64,000 bases of DNA, taken from Castellaniella sp. MT123. GTDB lineage: Bacteria; Pseudomonadota; Gammaproteobacteria; Burkholderiales; Burkholderiaceae_B. Position 1 is the stretch's first letter, and the number at the start of each line of letters is the position of its first letter. Below are positions 29,379-37,902 of this stretch, piece after piece. The translations under genes were made by a program, and so were the position numbers. A model generated the notes under the pieces. The model searched no databases and was not told the DNA's origin. It saw only the letters and a program-made list of their open reading frames with translations. The stretch lies in contig NZ_CP154879.1 of NCBI RefSeq assembly GCF_039614765.1, positions 2,852,001 through 2,916,000 of the forward strand. The letters run 5' to 3'.

Positions 29379-30366
29379 GGGATTTCTCCGGCGTGGGGCC
29401 AGGCTGCGCCTGCGGACGTTTCCCCGGTCTGGATTTACCGGGGCGCTCGACGAGCGAAAACAGCCCGTTGCGTGCGAAGCGCTGCACGAGGATCAGCGCG
29501 AGCCCCAGCAGGACGAAGCGCATTTCCCCGTAGTCGCGCAGGAGTTCCGACAGCAGGTAGACGATCGCGGCCCCCACGACGGCGCCGGGAAGGCTTTCGA
29601 TGCCCCCGATCACGGACATGGCGATGATGATGCCCATTTCCGGAAGGATCATCATGTTGGGTGTCAGGATGCCGATGAAGTGGGCGTAGTAGATCCCCGC
29701 CACGGCGGCAATGCCGCTGGTGATGACGAAGACCAGGATCTTGTAGCGCGTCGTGTTGACGCCGCTGGCCTGGGTGGCCCCTTCGTCCTCGCGGATGGCG
29801 CGCAGGAACAGGCCGGTGCGCGTCCGCAGCAGATAGCCCATCAGCACCAGGGCGGCCACCAGCAGGCCGAGCCCGAGGTAGTAGTACGGAATGTCGGAAT
29901 CACCCTTGAAGAAACGCGGCACCTGCAGCCCGAGACTGCCGCGAGTGACCGATTCTTCCGCAATCAGGATCATGCGCACGACCTCGGAGATCGCCAGCGT
30001 GAAGAGCGCCAGATAGGGACCCGACAGGCGCAGCACCATGAAGCCGATCAGCGCGCCGATCACCATGGCGAGGACGACGCCCGCCACGATGGCCAGTGGC
30101 AGCCAGGCCATCCCCAGGTGCAGGACAATCAGGGCCGAGGCATAACCGCCGAGCGCGGCGAACATCAGGTGCGCAAAGGAAAACTGCCCGGCAAAGCCCG
30201 CCAGCAGCGTCCAGCTGGCGGCCAGAATCGCGTAGTACCAGAGCAGCGCGCCCACGTGGATCCAGTAGGCGCCGCCCCAAAGCGGGACGGTCAGGGCTAC
30301 CAGCAGCAGGATGGCCTGGGTGATGGCGGAGGGGGACAAACCTTGGTGGCGAGCGGTGACCGTCAT
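29368..30366 (-). CDS. livM: Branched-chain-type ABC importer permease (LivM-like), system 1
   Basis: Inner-membrane subunit of about 332 residues with eight or more hydrophobic segments. LLAGFAGQFSFAHLMFAALGGY matches the LivM hallmark N-L-x-G-Y-A-G-Q-x-S-x-G-H, here in a divergent form where the usual LG is replaced by FA. LRAIREDEGATQASGVNTTRYK is the ATPase-docking loop. The C-terminus has an extra lysine-, proline- and arginine-rich tail. Overlaps both neighbours. Confidence 0.9.
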   Translation of the reverse strand: MTVTARHQGLSPSAITQAILLLVALTVPLWGGAYWIHVGALLWYYAILAASWTLLAGFAGQFSFAHLMFAALGGYASALIVLHLGMAWLPLAIVAGVVLAMVIGALIGFMVLRLSGPYLALFTLAISEVVRMILIAEESVTRGSLGLQVPRFFKGDSDIPYYYLGLGLLVAALVLMGYLLRTRTGLFLRAIREDEGATQASGVNTTRYKILVFVITSGIAAVAGIYYAHFIGILTPNMMILPEMGIIIAMSVIGGIESLPGAVVGAAIVYLLSELLRDYGEMRFVLLGLALILVQRFARNGLFSLVERPGKSRPGKRPQAQPGPTPEKSHAN

Positions 30367-31262
30367 TCGAGCCTCAGGTGGATCCGTCCGAACAGGCCAG
30401 TCGGCCTGAACAGCAAGGTGATGATCAGCAGGATCGCGCCGAACGCCTGCGTGTAGGCCAGCGCGCGGTTGGGATCGGGCAGGTAGCCGACGCCCCAGCT
30501 TTGCGCCAGCCCCAGAAGGATGCCGCCCACAATGCTGCCGCCCACGGATCCCATGCCGCCGATCACGATGATGATGAAGGCCTGGACGACCGGGAGGTCT
30601 CCCATGCTGGGCGACAGTGCGAAGATCGGTGCGATCAGGGCGCCGGCGCCGCCCGCCAGGGCCGACCCGAGTCCGAAGGCGATGGTGTACATCCGGCGCG
30701 GATTGATGCCGATCACGGCGGCCGACTCGCGGCTCTGGCTGACGGCATCCAGTGCCTGTCCCAGCGTGGTCCGCGCCAGGAACCAGGTTGTGACCCCAAG
30801 CAGGACAACGGCCACCACAGCCGCGATCAGGCGGTCATAGGGCAGAATCACGGGGCCCAGGATCAATGTTCCGTCCAGGAAGGGCGGCGGTGATTTGCTG
30901 AACGGGCCGAACACGACAATGGCCAGATTGGACAGCAGGATCGTCAGTCCGAACGTGACGATGATGGCGTATTCGTCCTTGCGCTCGACTTCGTCGGTGT
31001 AGACCGGGCGCATGATCAGGATTTCGAACAGGATGCCGAAGAAGAACAGGGCGATCATGGCGGCCACGACGCCCCCGATGGGGGGCAGCCCCAGATAGCG
31101 GATGGCATAGTACGAGGCATAACCACCCATCATGTACAGGGCGCCGTGGCTGAAGTTCACGACGCGCAGCACCGAAAAGATGAGTGTGAGTCCGGCCGCC
31201 GTCAGGGCGAAGATCAGGCCGATGACCAATCCGTTGATGGTCAGCAAAGAGAAATAGCTCAC
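30363..31262 (-). CDS. livH: Branched-chain-type ABC importer permease (LivH-like), system 1
   Basis: Inner-membrane subunit, 299 residues from the GTG ending at 31262 (VSYFSLLTINGLVIGLIFAL), the expected LivH N-terminus. An ATG 14 codons upstream adds an unconserved basic and proline-rich lead and is less likely. ALTAAGLTLIFSVLRVVNFSHGALYMMGGY carries the family fingerprint N-F-x-H-G-x-x-Y-M. DAVSQSRESAAVIGINPRRMY is the docking loop, and GMGSVGGSIVGGILLG is the conserved C-terminal segment. Confidence 0.9.
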   Translation of the reverse strand: MSYFSLLTINGLVIGLIFALTAAGLTLIFSVLRVVNFSHGALYMMGGYASYYAIRYLGLPPIGGVVAAMIALFFFGILFEILIMRPVYTDEVERKDEYAIIVTFGLTILLSNLAIVVFGPFSKSPPPFLDGTLILGPVILPYDRLIAAVVAVVLLGVTTWFLARTTLGQALDAVSQSRESAAVIGINPRRMYTIAFGLGSALAGGAGALIAPIFALSPSMGDLPVVQAFIIIVIGGMGSVGGSIVGGILLGLAQSWGVGYLPDPNRALAYTQAFGAILLIITLLFRPTGLFGRIHLRLE

Positions 31263-31332
31263 GGGGGGGGCTCCGGGTGCGTCTCGTCTTTTCGGGGCCG
31301 GCATGCCACGGGTGCCGGCCCCCCAGCCTGCC

Positions 31333-32559
31333 TTATTTCAGGGGCAGGATCTTGTCCGTCGTTGCCCATTCCTTGGGATAGACGATGACGGCGTCTTCCG
31401 GCGCCTGGTTCATCTGCGTGTACTGGATGACGGTGAACGGCACATCCATGAACTGGTGATACGCCCAGGCCGGGGTCTTGTCCGTGGAAAATGAGTATGT
31501 CGCGTTCACGCCGGTGTAGTGCACATTTTCCAGCCCCTTGATGACGGCTTTGGGATCGCTGGATTTGGCCTGTTCGATGGCCGCCACCACCACGCCCAGG
31601 GTGTCATAGGCTTCCATGGCGACGCCGGTCGGCGGCCGGTTGTGCTTCTGCTGGAATGCCTTGACGAAGCGCTTAGCCTTGTCGTTCCATTGCGACTTGG
31701 GCCGGGCCACATTGACGATCAGCAGGTGGTTCGCGCATTTGCCGTCGACTTCCCAGACGTCCTTTTGCAGCAGGCCGGAGGAGCCGAGCATCTTGGTGTC
31801 GGCGGTGGGGGCGAACCCCAGCTGGCAGGCCTGCTTCACGATCTGATATTGCGCCTGGCCGGCTACGACCATCTGCAGCAGATCGGGTTTGGGATTCTGG
31901 TTCATGAGCCGGATCAGCGCCGGCGTGAAGTCCTGCTGGTTCAGATCGATCGTGGTGGGCGTGTCGACGATGCCTTTTTTCTTCAGGGTGTCGACCACCA
32001 CTTTGGCGCCGCCCTGTCCGAAGTCCGTGTTTTCCGCGACCGTGGCCACATGTTTGAACCCCTGGTCGGCGATCCAGTTGCCGATCTTCACGTAGATCAG
32101 CGAGTTGGCAGGGGCGAGCCGGAAGACTTCGGGATACTGCTTGGCGGTGATGTCGTCGGACCAGACGTCGGTCCCGACCCAGGGGACGCCGTACTGATGG
32201 GCGACGTCGATTTCCGCCAGAGCCACCGAACTGTGGAATTCACCGAAGATCGCCGAGACCTTGTCTTTGGTGATCAGCCGCACGGCCGCCGCGCTGCCTT
32301 CCGCAGGCTGGCCCTTGGTGTCCTCGTAGGAGACCTTCAGCGGACGGCCCAGGACGCCCCCCGCCTGGTTGATCTCGTCTACTCCCAGTTCGGTGGCCCA
32401 GCGCATTTCCTGCCCGCTGGAATAGTTGCCGGGCGCGGACAGCGGACCCACCCAGCCCAGGACGATGGGGTCTCCGGTCGGTGGCGCCGCAAACGCGGCT
32501 GCGGATGCCGTTGCCAGAACGGCGGCTGCGACAGCTCCCATACCTCGAGAAAATTTCAT
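31333..32559 (-). CDS. Periplasmic substrate-binding protein of LIV-type system 1
   Basis: Receptor of the importer, 408 residues. The signal peptide runs MKFSRGMGAVAAAVLATASA with cleavage near AFA-APP. The mature part has the type I periplasmic fold of LivK/AmiC: IVLGWVGPLSAPGNYSSGQE, GVDEINQAGGVLGRPLKVSYEDT, AIFGEFHSSVALAEIDVAH and TVAENTDFGQGGAKV. GGAGGAGAACATC-like spacing (GGAGA before the ATG) gives a strong ribosome site. First gene of the five-gene minus-strand operon. Substrate not deducible; branched-chain amino acids, amides and aromatic acids are all seen in the family. Confidence 0.9.
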   Translation of the reverse strand: MKFSRGMGAVAAAVLATASAAAFAAPPTGDPIVLGWVGPLSAPGNYSSGQEMRWATELGVDEINQAGGVLGRPLKVSYEDTKGQPAEGSAAAVRLITKDKVSAIFGEFHSSVALAEIDVAHQYGVPWVGTDVWSDDITAKQYPEVFRLAPANSLIYVKIGNWIADQGFKHVATVAENTDFGQGGAKVVVDTLKKKGIVDTPTTIDLNQQDFTPALIRLMNQNPKPDLLQMVVAGQAQYQIVKQACQLGFAPTADTKMLGSSGLLQKDVWEVDGKCANHLLIVNVARPKSQWNDKAKRFVKAFQQKHNRPPTGVAMEAYDTLGVVVAAIEQAKSSDPKAVIKGLENVHYTGVNATYSFSTDKTPAWAYHQFMDVPFTVIQYTQMNQAPEDAVIVYPKEWATTDKILPLK

Positions 32560-32711
32560 GATGATGTTCTCCGGTGCAGTCCGCGACGGGATTTCGGCGA
32601 AGTACGGCTACCCAGCCGCCGGTTCAGGACCGGCTGGCGGCATGTCCCGTGTATTCATCGATGCTCGCGGTCATGGTTGTGTAAAGCATGTTGCAAAGAC
32701 ATCCTAATACG

Positions 32712-32723
32712 AAACATATGTTT
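32712..32723. promoter_or_regulatory. Perfect palindrome AAACATATGTTT upstream of the liv operon
   Basis: A fully symmetric 12-base site in the 218-base gap between the liv operon start and the end of the Lrp/AsnC gene, about 155 bases from the binding-protein start codon. It may be an operator or simply part of an AT-rich promoter. The gap also holds a GC-rich hairpin near 32610-32640 in the predicted leader. Confidence 0.3.
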
Positions 32724-32777
32724 AATCACCATCTCGATTTCCCTATGTCGGAAGGCCTGGATGATGGCTGCGACCCG

Positions 32778-33260
32778 TCATTTGATCGGGATACGTGTGT
32801 CGAATTTGCCGCGAGCGGTGGCGAAGAAACTGCGCACGTTGCGCACGCGCGGGTCGCCGGTCAGGTAGCGCAGCGCCAGAGCCTGATAGGCGGCCATGTC
32901 GGCGACCTGGGCGATCAGGACGAAATCCGGGCCGCTGCTGACCCGATAGCATTGCTGGATGGCGGGTTCCGCGATCAGCCCGGCTTCGACGGCATCCGCC
33001 TGGCCTGCCGCCTGCGCATCCAGGGATACCTCGATGATCACGGTCAGCGCGGCGCCCATGAGGGCAGGGTCCAGCAAGGCGATCTGGCGCTGGATCAACC
33101 CCGACTGGATCAGCTTGCGCACCCGCCGCAGGCACGTGGGGGGCGACGCATGCACGCGGGCTGCCAGTTCCTGGTTGGTCAGGGAGCTGTCCTGCTGCAT
33201 CTGATCCAGGATGCGGCGGTCCAGATCGTCAATGGTTCGGAGGGTGGACAGGGCTGGCAT
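32778..33260 (-). CDS. Lrp/AsnC-family transcriptional regulator
   Basis: 160 residues. The N-terminal helix-turn-helix has the family signature LDRRILDQMQQDSSLTNQEL and PPTCLRRVRKL with GLI. The C-terminal RAM (alpha-beta) domain for effector binding and octamer assembly has VIIEVSLDAQ and CYRVSSGPDFVLIAQV. Divergent from glmS, with 141 bases between them holding a series of phased inverted repeats that look like its binding sites. Effector unknown; family members respond to amino acids. Confidence 0.92.
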   Translation of the reverse strand: MPALSTLRTIDDLDRRILDQMQQDSSLTNQELAARVHASPPTCLRRVRKLIQSGLIQRQIALLDPALMGAALTVIIEVSLDAQAAGQADAVEAGLIAEPAIQQCYRVSSGPDFVLIAQVADMAAYQALALRYLTGDPRVRNVRSFFATARGKFDTRIPIK

Positions 33261-33264
33261 CTCG

Positions 33265-33354
33265 TGAAATTGTCAGAAAATGAAATTATATTTCATCATT
33301 ATTTCAATGTGAAATCTGATTTCATAAGCTGCATAAAATAGAAATCATATTTCC
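33265..33354. promoter_or_regulatory. Array of helically phased TGAAAT-N3-ATTTCA operators
   Basis: Three 15-base inverted repeats of the form TGAAAT-N3-ATTTCA lie at 33281-33295 (spacer TAT), 33310-33324 (spacer CTG) and 33340-33354 (outermost bases degenerate). Their centres are 29 and 30 bases apart, about three DNA turns. Extra half-sites TGAAAT (33265) and ATTTCA (33301) fill the gaps. Such phasing fits wrapping around an Lrp-type octamer. The site overlaps the divergent promoters of the lrp-type gene and glmS. Confidence 0.7.
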
Positions 33355-33401
33355 TCGTGGCCGGAACACAATACCGGCTATCTGAATCCAGGAGTCTGTC
33401 C

Positions 33402-35234
33402 ATGTGCGGCATCGTCGGCGCTGTGGCGCGTCACAACATCGTTCCCATTCTGCTCGAAGGCCTGCGCCGTCTGGAATATCGCGGCTACGATTCCTGCGGG
33501 GTGGCCGTGCATACCGGCACCGGCCTGCAACGCGTGCGCAGCACCCAGCGGGTGGCCGAACTGATCGCGCAGGTCGCCCAGGACAATGTCCAGGGCCTCA
33601 CCGGCATTGCGCATACGCGCTGGGCCACGCACGGCGCGCCGCTGACCCATAATGCCCATCCGCACTTTTCCGGCCCGGAAAACGGGGCGCCGCGCATTGC
33701 GCTGGTGCACAACGGCATCATCGAAAATCACGATGCCCTGCGCGCCGAGCTGCAGGCGGCCGGCTACGTCTTTCACAGCCAGACCGACACCGAGGTCATC
33801 GCCCATCTGGTGGACCATCTGTACGATGGCGATCTGCTGGCGGCCGTGCAGCAGGCGACTCGTCGCCTGGAAGGCGCCTATGCCATCGCCGTGTTCTGCG
33901 CCCAGGAACCGCACCGGGTCGTGGGGGCGCGGCAGGGTTCGCCGCTGGTGGTGGGCTGCAGCGATCAGGGCAACTACCTGGCGTCGGACGCGCTGGCGCT
34001 GGCCGGCACCACCGACCAGATCATGTATCTGGAAGACGGCGACGTCGTGGATCTGCAGCTGTCCCGCGTCTGGGTCAGTGATGCCAAGGGACAGGCCGTC
34101 GATCGTCCGGTCCACACCGTGCAGGCTCATACGGGCGAGGCGGAGCTCGGTCCCTACCGACATTTCATGCAGAAGGAAATCTTCGAACAGCCACGCGCCG
34201 TGGGCGACACCCTGCAGGGCATCGACGCCATCATGCCGGAACTCTTCGGCGATGGCGCGCACGCGGTCTTCAAGGCGATCGACCGCGTGCTGATCCTGGC
34301 TTGCGGCACCAGCTATTACGCGGGGCTCACCGCGCGCTACTGGATCGAATCCGTCGCGGGCATCCCCGTCAATGTGGAGATCGCCAGCGAATACCGCTAC
34401 CGCACCAGCGTGCCGGATCCGCGCACGCTGGTCGTGACGATCTCCCAGTCCGGCGAGACGGCGGACACGCTGGCCGCCCTGAAGCATGCCCGCAGCCTGG
34501 GCATGGAGCAGACCCTGACCATCTGCAACGTGGCTACCAGCGCCATGGTGCGCGAATGCAAGCTGTCGTTCATCACCCGCGCCGGGGTGGAAATTGGCGT
34601 GGCCTCGACCAAGGCCTTCACCACGCAGCTCACGGCCCTGTATCTGCTGACCCTGGCTCTCGCCCAGGTCCGTGGCCGCCTGGACGATGCCACGGAGCAG
34701 CAGGCGATCAAGTCCCTGCGGCATCTGCCGGTCGCGATTTCCGCCGTGCTGGCGCTGGAGCCGCAGATCATCGCCTGGTCGGAACGCTTCGCCAGCAAGG
34801 AAAATGCCCTGTTCCTGGGGCGCGGCATGCACTATCCGATTGCCCTGGAGGGTGCCCTGAAGCTGAAGGAGATCAGCTACATCCACGCCGAGGCCTACCC
34901 GGCGGGCGAACTGAAGCACGGTCCGCTGGCCCTGGTCACCGACGCCATGCCGGTGGTCACCGTGGCGCCGCACGACGAATTGCTGGAGAAGCTGAAATCC
35001 AACATGCAGGAAGTGCGCGCGCGCGGCGGCGAACTCTACGTGTTCGCCGATGCCGATTCGCAGATCACGGGTGCGCCCGGCATGCACGTCATCCGCATGC
35101 CCGAGCACTACGGCAAGCTGTCGCCCATCCTGCATACGGTGCCGCTGCAGCTGCTGGCCTACCACACGGCCTGCGTCCGGGGCACGGACGTGGACAAGCC
35201 ACGCAACCTGGCGAAAAGCGTCACGGTGGAGTGA
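33402..35234 (+). CDS. glmS: Glutamine-fructose-6-phosphate aminotransferase (glucosamine-6-phosphate synthase)
   Basis: First step of UDP-GlcNAc synthesis. 610 residues from ATG 33402, which exposes the catalytic N-terminal cysteine after Met removal (MCGIVGAVA). An in-frame upstream start would block this and is rejected. The glutaminase half has [14 protein letters not shown] and [13 protein letters not shown]. Two SIS domains follow: [12 protein letters not shown] with [14 protein letters not shown], and [21 protein letters not shown]. The C-terminus [12 protein letters not shown] is canonical. Placement behind an array of Lrp-type sites suggests amino-acid-responsive control. Confidence 0.97.
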   Translation: MCGIVGAVARHNIVPILLEGLRRLEYRGYDSCGVAVHTGTGLQRVRSTQRVAELIAQVAQDNVQGLTGIAHTRWATHGAPLTHNAHPHFSGPENGAPRIALVHNGIIENHDALRAELQAAGYVFHSQTDTEVIAHLVDHLYDGDLLAAVQQATRRLEGAYAIAVFCAQEPHRVVGARQGSPLVVGCSDQGNYLASDALALAGTTDQIMYLEDGDVVDLQLSRVWVSDAKGQAVDRPVHTVQAHTGEAELGPYRHFMQKEIFEQPRAVGDTLQGIDAIMPELFGDGAHAVFKAIDRVLILACGTSYYAGLTARYWIESVAGIPVNVEIASEYRYRTSVPDPRTLVVTISQSGETADTLAALKHARSLGMEQTLTICNVATSAMVRECKLSFITRAGVEIGVASTKAFTTQLTALYLLTLALAQVRGRLDDATEQQAIKSLRHLPVAISAVLALEPQIIAWSERFASKENALFLGRGMHYPIALEGALKLKEISYIHAEAYPAGELKHGPLALVTDAMPVVTVAPHDELLEKLKSNMQEVRARGGELYVFADADSQITGAPGMHVIRMPEHYGKLSPILHTVPLQLLAYHTACVRGTDVDKPRNLAKSVTVE

Positions 35235-35361
35235 TGCCGTGTGATGTGCTGTCGGCTGGTGTCGCATGGGATGCTGTCCGACGGCTGCCTGAGAGCGATA
35301 TTCAGATGAATGTCAGGTACTACAAAATCAGGTTTAAGGATAGTGTCAGCTACACGATCTG

Positions 35362-35403
35362 TTGATTGAGATCAATCAGGACTAACCCTTGAGAGCAGAG
35401 AAT
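35362..35403 (+). promoter_or_regulatory. FNR/DNR-type box and class II promoter of nirK
   Basis: TTGAT-TGAG-ATCAA at 35362-35375 is an exact FNR-family box. GAGAAT at 35398-35403 is a 4/6 -10 element; a start near 35410 would place the box centre at -41.5, the normal position for activation by FNR or DNR/NNR. This predicts induction by low oxygen or nitric oxide. Confidence 0.8.
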
Positions 35404-35469
35404 GTGTCTGCAGGGTGCGCGATCCGTCGCTCACCGCAACACAATCCAGCAATCTTTCAAGGAAACCTG

Positions 35470-36651
35470 ATGAAAAAGATCGCAGAATTCGATGCCGGAA
35501 GACGCGCTTGGCTTCGAAACGGCGCCGTGGCTGCCACCGTGGGTGTCGCCGCTGCCGAACTGCTGCCGACAGTTGCTCAGGCGCGGGGTACGGACGGCGT
35601 ATCGAAGCATGGGGGCGGCACCTATGCCGGCGCAGGGATTCCGGTCGACAAGCTCGAACATATCCGCCCCAAGCTGCTCAAGCCGCCTTTCGTGATGGAA
35701 CATGAACAAGCCACGAAGGCGGCCCCGCGTGTCGTCGAGTTCACGATGACCGTCCAGGAAAAGCAGGTCGTCATCGACGAAGAACACGGCACTGTGCTGC
35801 AGGGGATGACCTTCAACGGTTCCATGCCGGGGCCGACCCTCGTGGTGCATGAGGGCGATTATGTGCAGCTGACGCTGATCAACCCCGCGACCAATACGCT
35901 GGAACACAACATTGATTTTCACGCTTCGACCGGTGCCATGGGTGGGGGCGATCTGACGCATATTAAGCCGGGTCAGCAGACCGTGCTGCGCTTCAAGGCC
36001 ACGCGGACCGGTACCTTTATTTACCATTGTGCGCCGCCGAAGATGGTGCCCTGGCATGTCGTGTCGGGCATGAGCGGCGTGGTGATGGTGCTGCCGCGCG
36101 ATGGGCTGAAAGACGCGCATGGCCGGCCTCTGCGTTACGACCGGGTCTACACGGTGGGCGAGTTCGATCTGTATATCCCGAAGGACAAAGACGGGAATTA
36201 CAAGAAATACGAGACGCCGCTGGAGAGCTTCGGCGATACGACCGAAGTCATGCGCGGCTTGATCCCGACTCATGTGGTCTTCAACGGCAAGGTCGGCGCG
36301 TTGACGGGCGCCAATGCCATGCAGGCAAAAGTCGGCGAGACGGTACTGATCATTCATTCGTCGGCCAATCGCGATACCCGTCCGCACCTGATTGGCGGCC
36401 ATGGGGATTACGTGTGGCAAACGGGCAAATTCGTCAACCCGCCCGAGCGCAATCTGGAAACCTGGTTCGTGCGGGGTGGCTCGGCTGGTGCCGCGCTCTA
36501 CACCTTCCGCCAACCGGGCACCTATGCCTATCTGAATCACAACCTGATTGAAGCTTTTGAACTGGGCGCGGCTGCCCAGTTCAAGGTCGAGGGCACCTGG
36601 AATGACGACCTGATGAAGCAGATCCAGGCCCCCGGTCCGATCACAGCGTGA
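35470..36651 (+). CDS. nirK: Copper-containing nitrite reductase (NO-forming)
   Basis: Reduces nitrite to nitric oxide in the periplasm during denitrification. 393 residues. The N-terminus has a twin-arginine-like signal ([16 protein letters not shown]). Type 1 copper ligands are His146, Cys187, His196 and Met201; type 2 ligands are His151, His186 and the histidine in [13 protein letters not shown]. The catalytic Asp149 and the [11 protein letters not shown] histidine are present. All canonical residues are intact. ATG 35470 follows GGAAA. Controlled by the FNR/DNR box upstream; a small cytochrome c gene follows, likely its electron donor. No norB, nosZ or nirV is in the window. Confidence 0.97.
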   Translation: MKKIAEFDAGRRAWLRNGAVAATVGVAAAELLPTVAQARGTDGVSKHGGGTYAGAGIPVDKLEHIRPKLLKPPFVMEHEQATKAAPRVVEFTMTVQEKQVVIDEEHGTVLQGMTFNGSMPGPTLVVHEGDYVQLTLINPATNTLEHNIDFHASTGAMGGGDLTHIKPGQQTVLRFKATRTGTFIYHCAPPKMVPWHVVSGMSGVVMVLPRDGLKDAHGRPLRYDRVYTVGEFDLYIPKDKDGNYKKYETPLESFGDTTEVMRGLIPTHVVFNGKVGALTGANAMQAKVGETVLIIHSSANRDTRPHLIGGHGDYVWQTGKFVNPPERNLETWFVRGGSAGAALYTFRQPGTYAYLNHNLIEAFELGAAAQFKVEGTWNDDLMKQIQAPGPITA

Positions 36652-36730
36652 ACCCTGTCGAAAGCCCAAGCGGCCCTCGACCTTTGAATAAGGAAGCCCG
36701 GATGGTCCGGCTTTCCAGTTGGAGTATGGA

Positions 36731-37048
36731 ATGTTGAAAACCCCCTTCATTGTCGCCTTGTCCCTTATCGCAATCCCCGCGTTGTCCAGTGCCAATGAGC
36801 CCAGCTCGCTGCAAACGGGCGAAAAGCTCTACAAGTCGGCCTGCATCGCCTGCCACGGAACGGGCGCGGCCGGCGCGCCGCGCTTTGGCAACAAACAGGA
36901 ATGGGCGCCGTATCTGTCACAGGGCCTGGACCAGATGGTCGATGTGGCGATGCATGGCAAAGGGGCCATGCCGGCGCGCGGCGGTACCAAGGCCGACGAT
37001 GCCACACTGCGCGCAGCCGTGGAATACATGGCCAGCCGCGCAAAGTAA
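36731..37048 (+). CDS. Small class I cytochrome c (c5-like), likely electron donor
   Basis: 105 residues. Signal peptide MLKTPFIVALSLIAIPALSSA, then one haem-binding site CIACH and a distal methionine in GAMPARGG. PRFGNKQEWAPYLSQGLDQM and YMASRAK are typical of cytochrome c5/c555. ATG 36731 follows TTGGAG. It lies 80 bases after nirK with an imperfect hairpin (36692-36716) between them. Donating electrons to NirK or to the molybdoenzyme downstream is inferred from position. Confidence 0.88.
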   Translation: MLKTPFIVALSLIAIPALSSANEPSSLQTGEKLYKSACIACHGTGAAGAPRFGNKQEWAPYLSQGLDQMVDVAMHGKGAMPARGGTKADDATLRAAVEYMASRAK

Positions 37049-37164
37049 ATCTGCAGATACCCTTCATCGTCGGTTCAGGAGGAGGCGGAATCGGGTTTCG
37101 GGAGGCAGGCTCCGGCCTGTCGCATCGTTCGTGACGTATTGCCTCGGTGGGCATAAGGAGCCTC

Positions 37165-37890
37165 ATGATGCAATTTTCTCTGTTTGATTGCAGGGCCGGT
37201 GTGACCAGACCAGGTCCTCGGGACACTGAACCGCGAGTATCCCTCTTTGCTTCCTCCAAACTATCGGCAGGTGCTGGCCCGTTGTGCATCGTTCGGGCAT
37301 TGGCGGTGGTCGGCCTGCTTGTGGCGGCCCCAATGGGCGTCGTTGCACAAACGGTTGGCGATGCGCCCATCAACCTGGCGTATGCGACACAGTCGACCCC
37401 GATCTATGGTGATGTCGCTCTGAAGCAGCAGATCGGGGTGATGACGCCAGGCAGCCCGATCAGCATTTCGAAAGATCAGGGCTCCGATGGTCAACCATTT
37501 TCGATGGACGGATGGTTTCAGCAGGGAAACCGGAACGTCCTCTTCCTGGGCGAGGGGAAGCGGATCGTGATGGCCTCGCTGTCGGGATCCCCGGCGGCCT
37601 TTCAGGAACTGGGAGAAACCAAGGATGAATACGATACCGTCTGGGTCCATGCCCGGATTCGAGGGTTCATCCCGCCCAAGGCGCTGACCCGTGACCAGGC
37701 CACGGTCTGGCAGCGGGCTGCAAAGCTGTATCAGAGCCGCTGCAGCGCCTGCCATGCGGTGCATAAGCCGACCGAGTTCACGGCGAATCAATGGCCAGGC
37801 ATTCTCAAGATCATGGCCAAGAACGCCGCGCTTCAGCCGGACGAGGTCGTGCTGATTACCGAATATCTGCAGACACACGCAAAACCCTGA
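37165..37890 (+). CDS. Monohaem cytochrome c resembling the C-terminal domain of TorC
   Basis: 241 residues. ATG 37165 follows AAGGAG. A long n-region precedes the signal helix (IVRALAVVGLLVAAPMGVVA). An SH3-like segment with DGWFQQGNRNVLFLGEGKRI follows, and then one haem site SRCSACHAVHKP with ANQWPGILKIM. This matches the C-terminal part of pentahaem TorC, which contacts TorA. The N-terminal NapC/NirT tetrahaem quinol oxidase part is absent and is not encoded nearby. The protein probably feeds electrons to the molybdoenzyme encoded 12 bases downstream; what reduces it is not known. Confidence 0.75.
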   Translation: MMQFSLFDCRAGVTRPGPRDTEPRVSLFASSKLSAGAGPLCIVRALAVVGLLVAAPMGVVAQTVGDAPINLAYATQSTPIYGDVALKQQIGVMTPGSPISISKDQGSDGQPFSMDGWFQQGNRNVLFLGEGKRIVMASLSGSPAAFQELGETKDEYDTVWVHARIRGFIPPKALTRDQATVWQRAAKLYQSRCSACHAVHKPTEFTANQWPGILKIMAKNAALQPDEVVLITEYLQTHAKP

Positions 37891-37902
37891 GGAGATCTGG
37901 TT

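Noticed and set aside
33357-33401. Upstream start for glmS
   Set aside because: It would hide the catalytic N-terminal cysteine; ATG 33402 gives MCGIVG.
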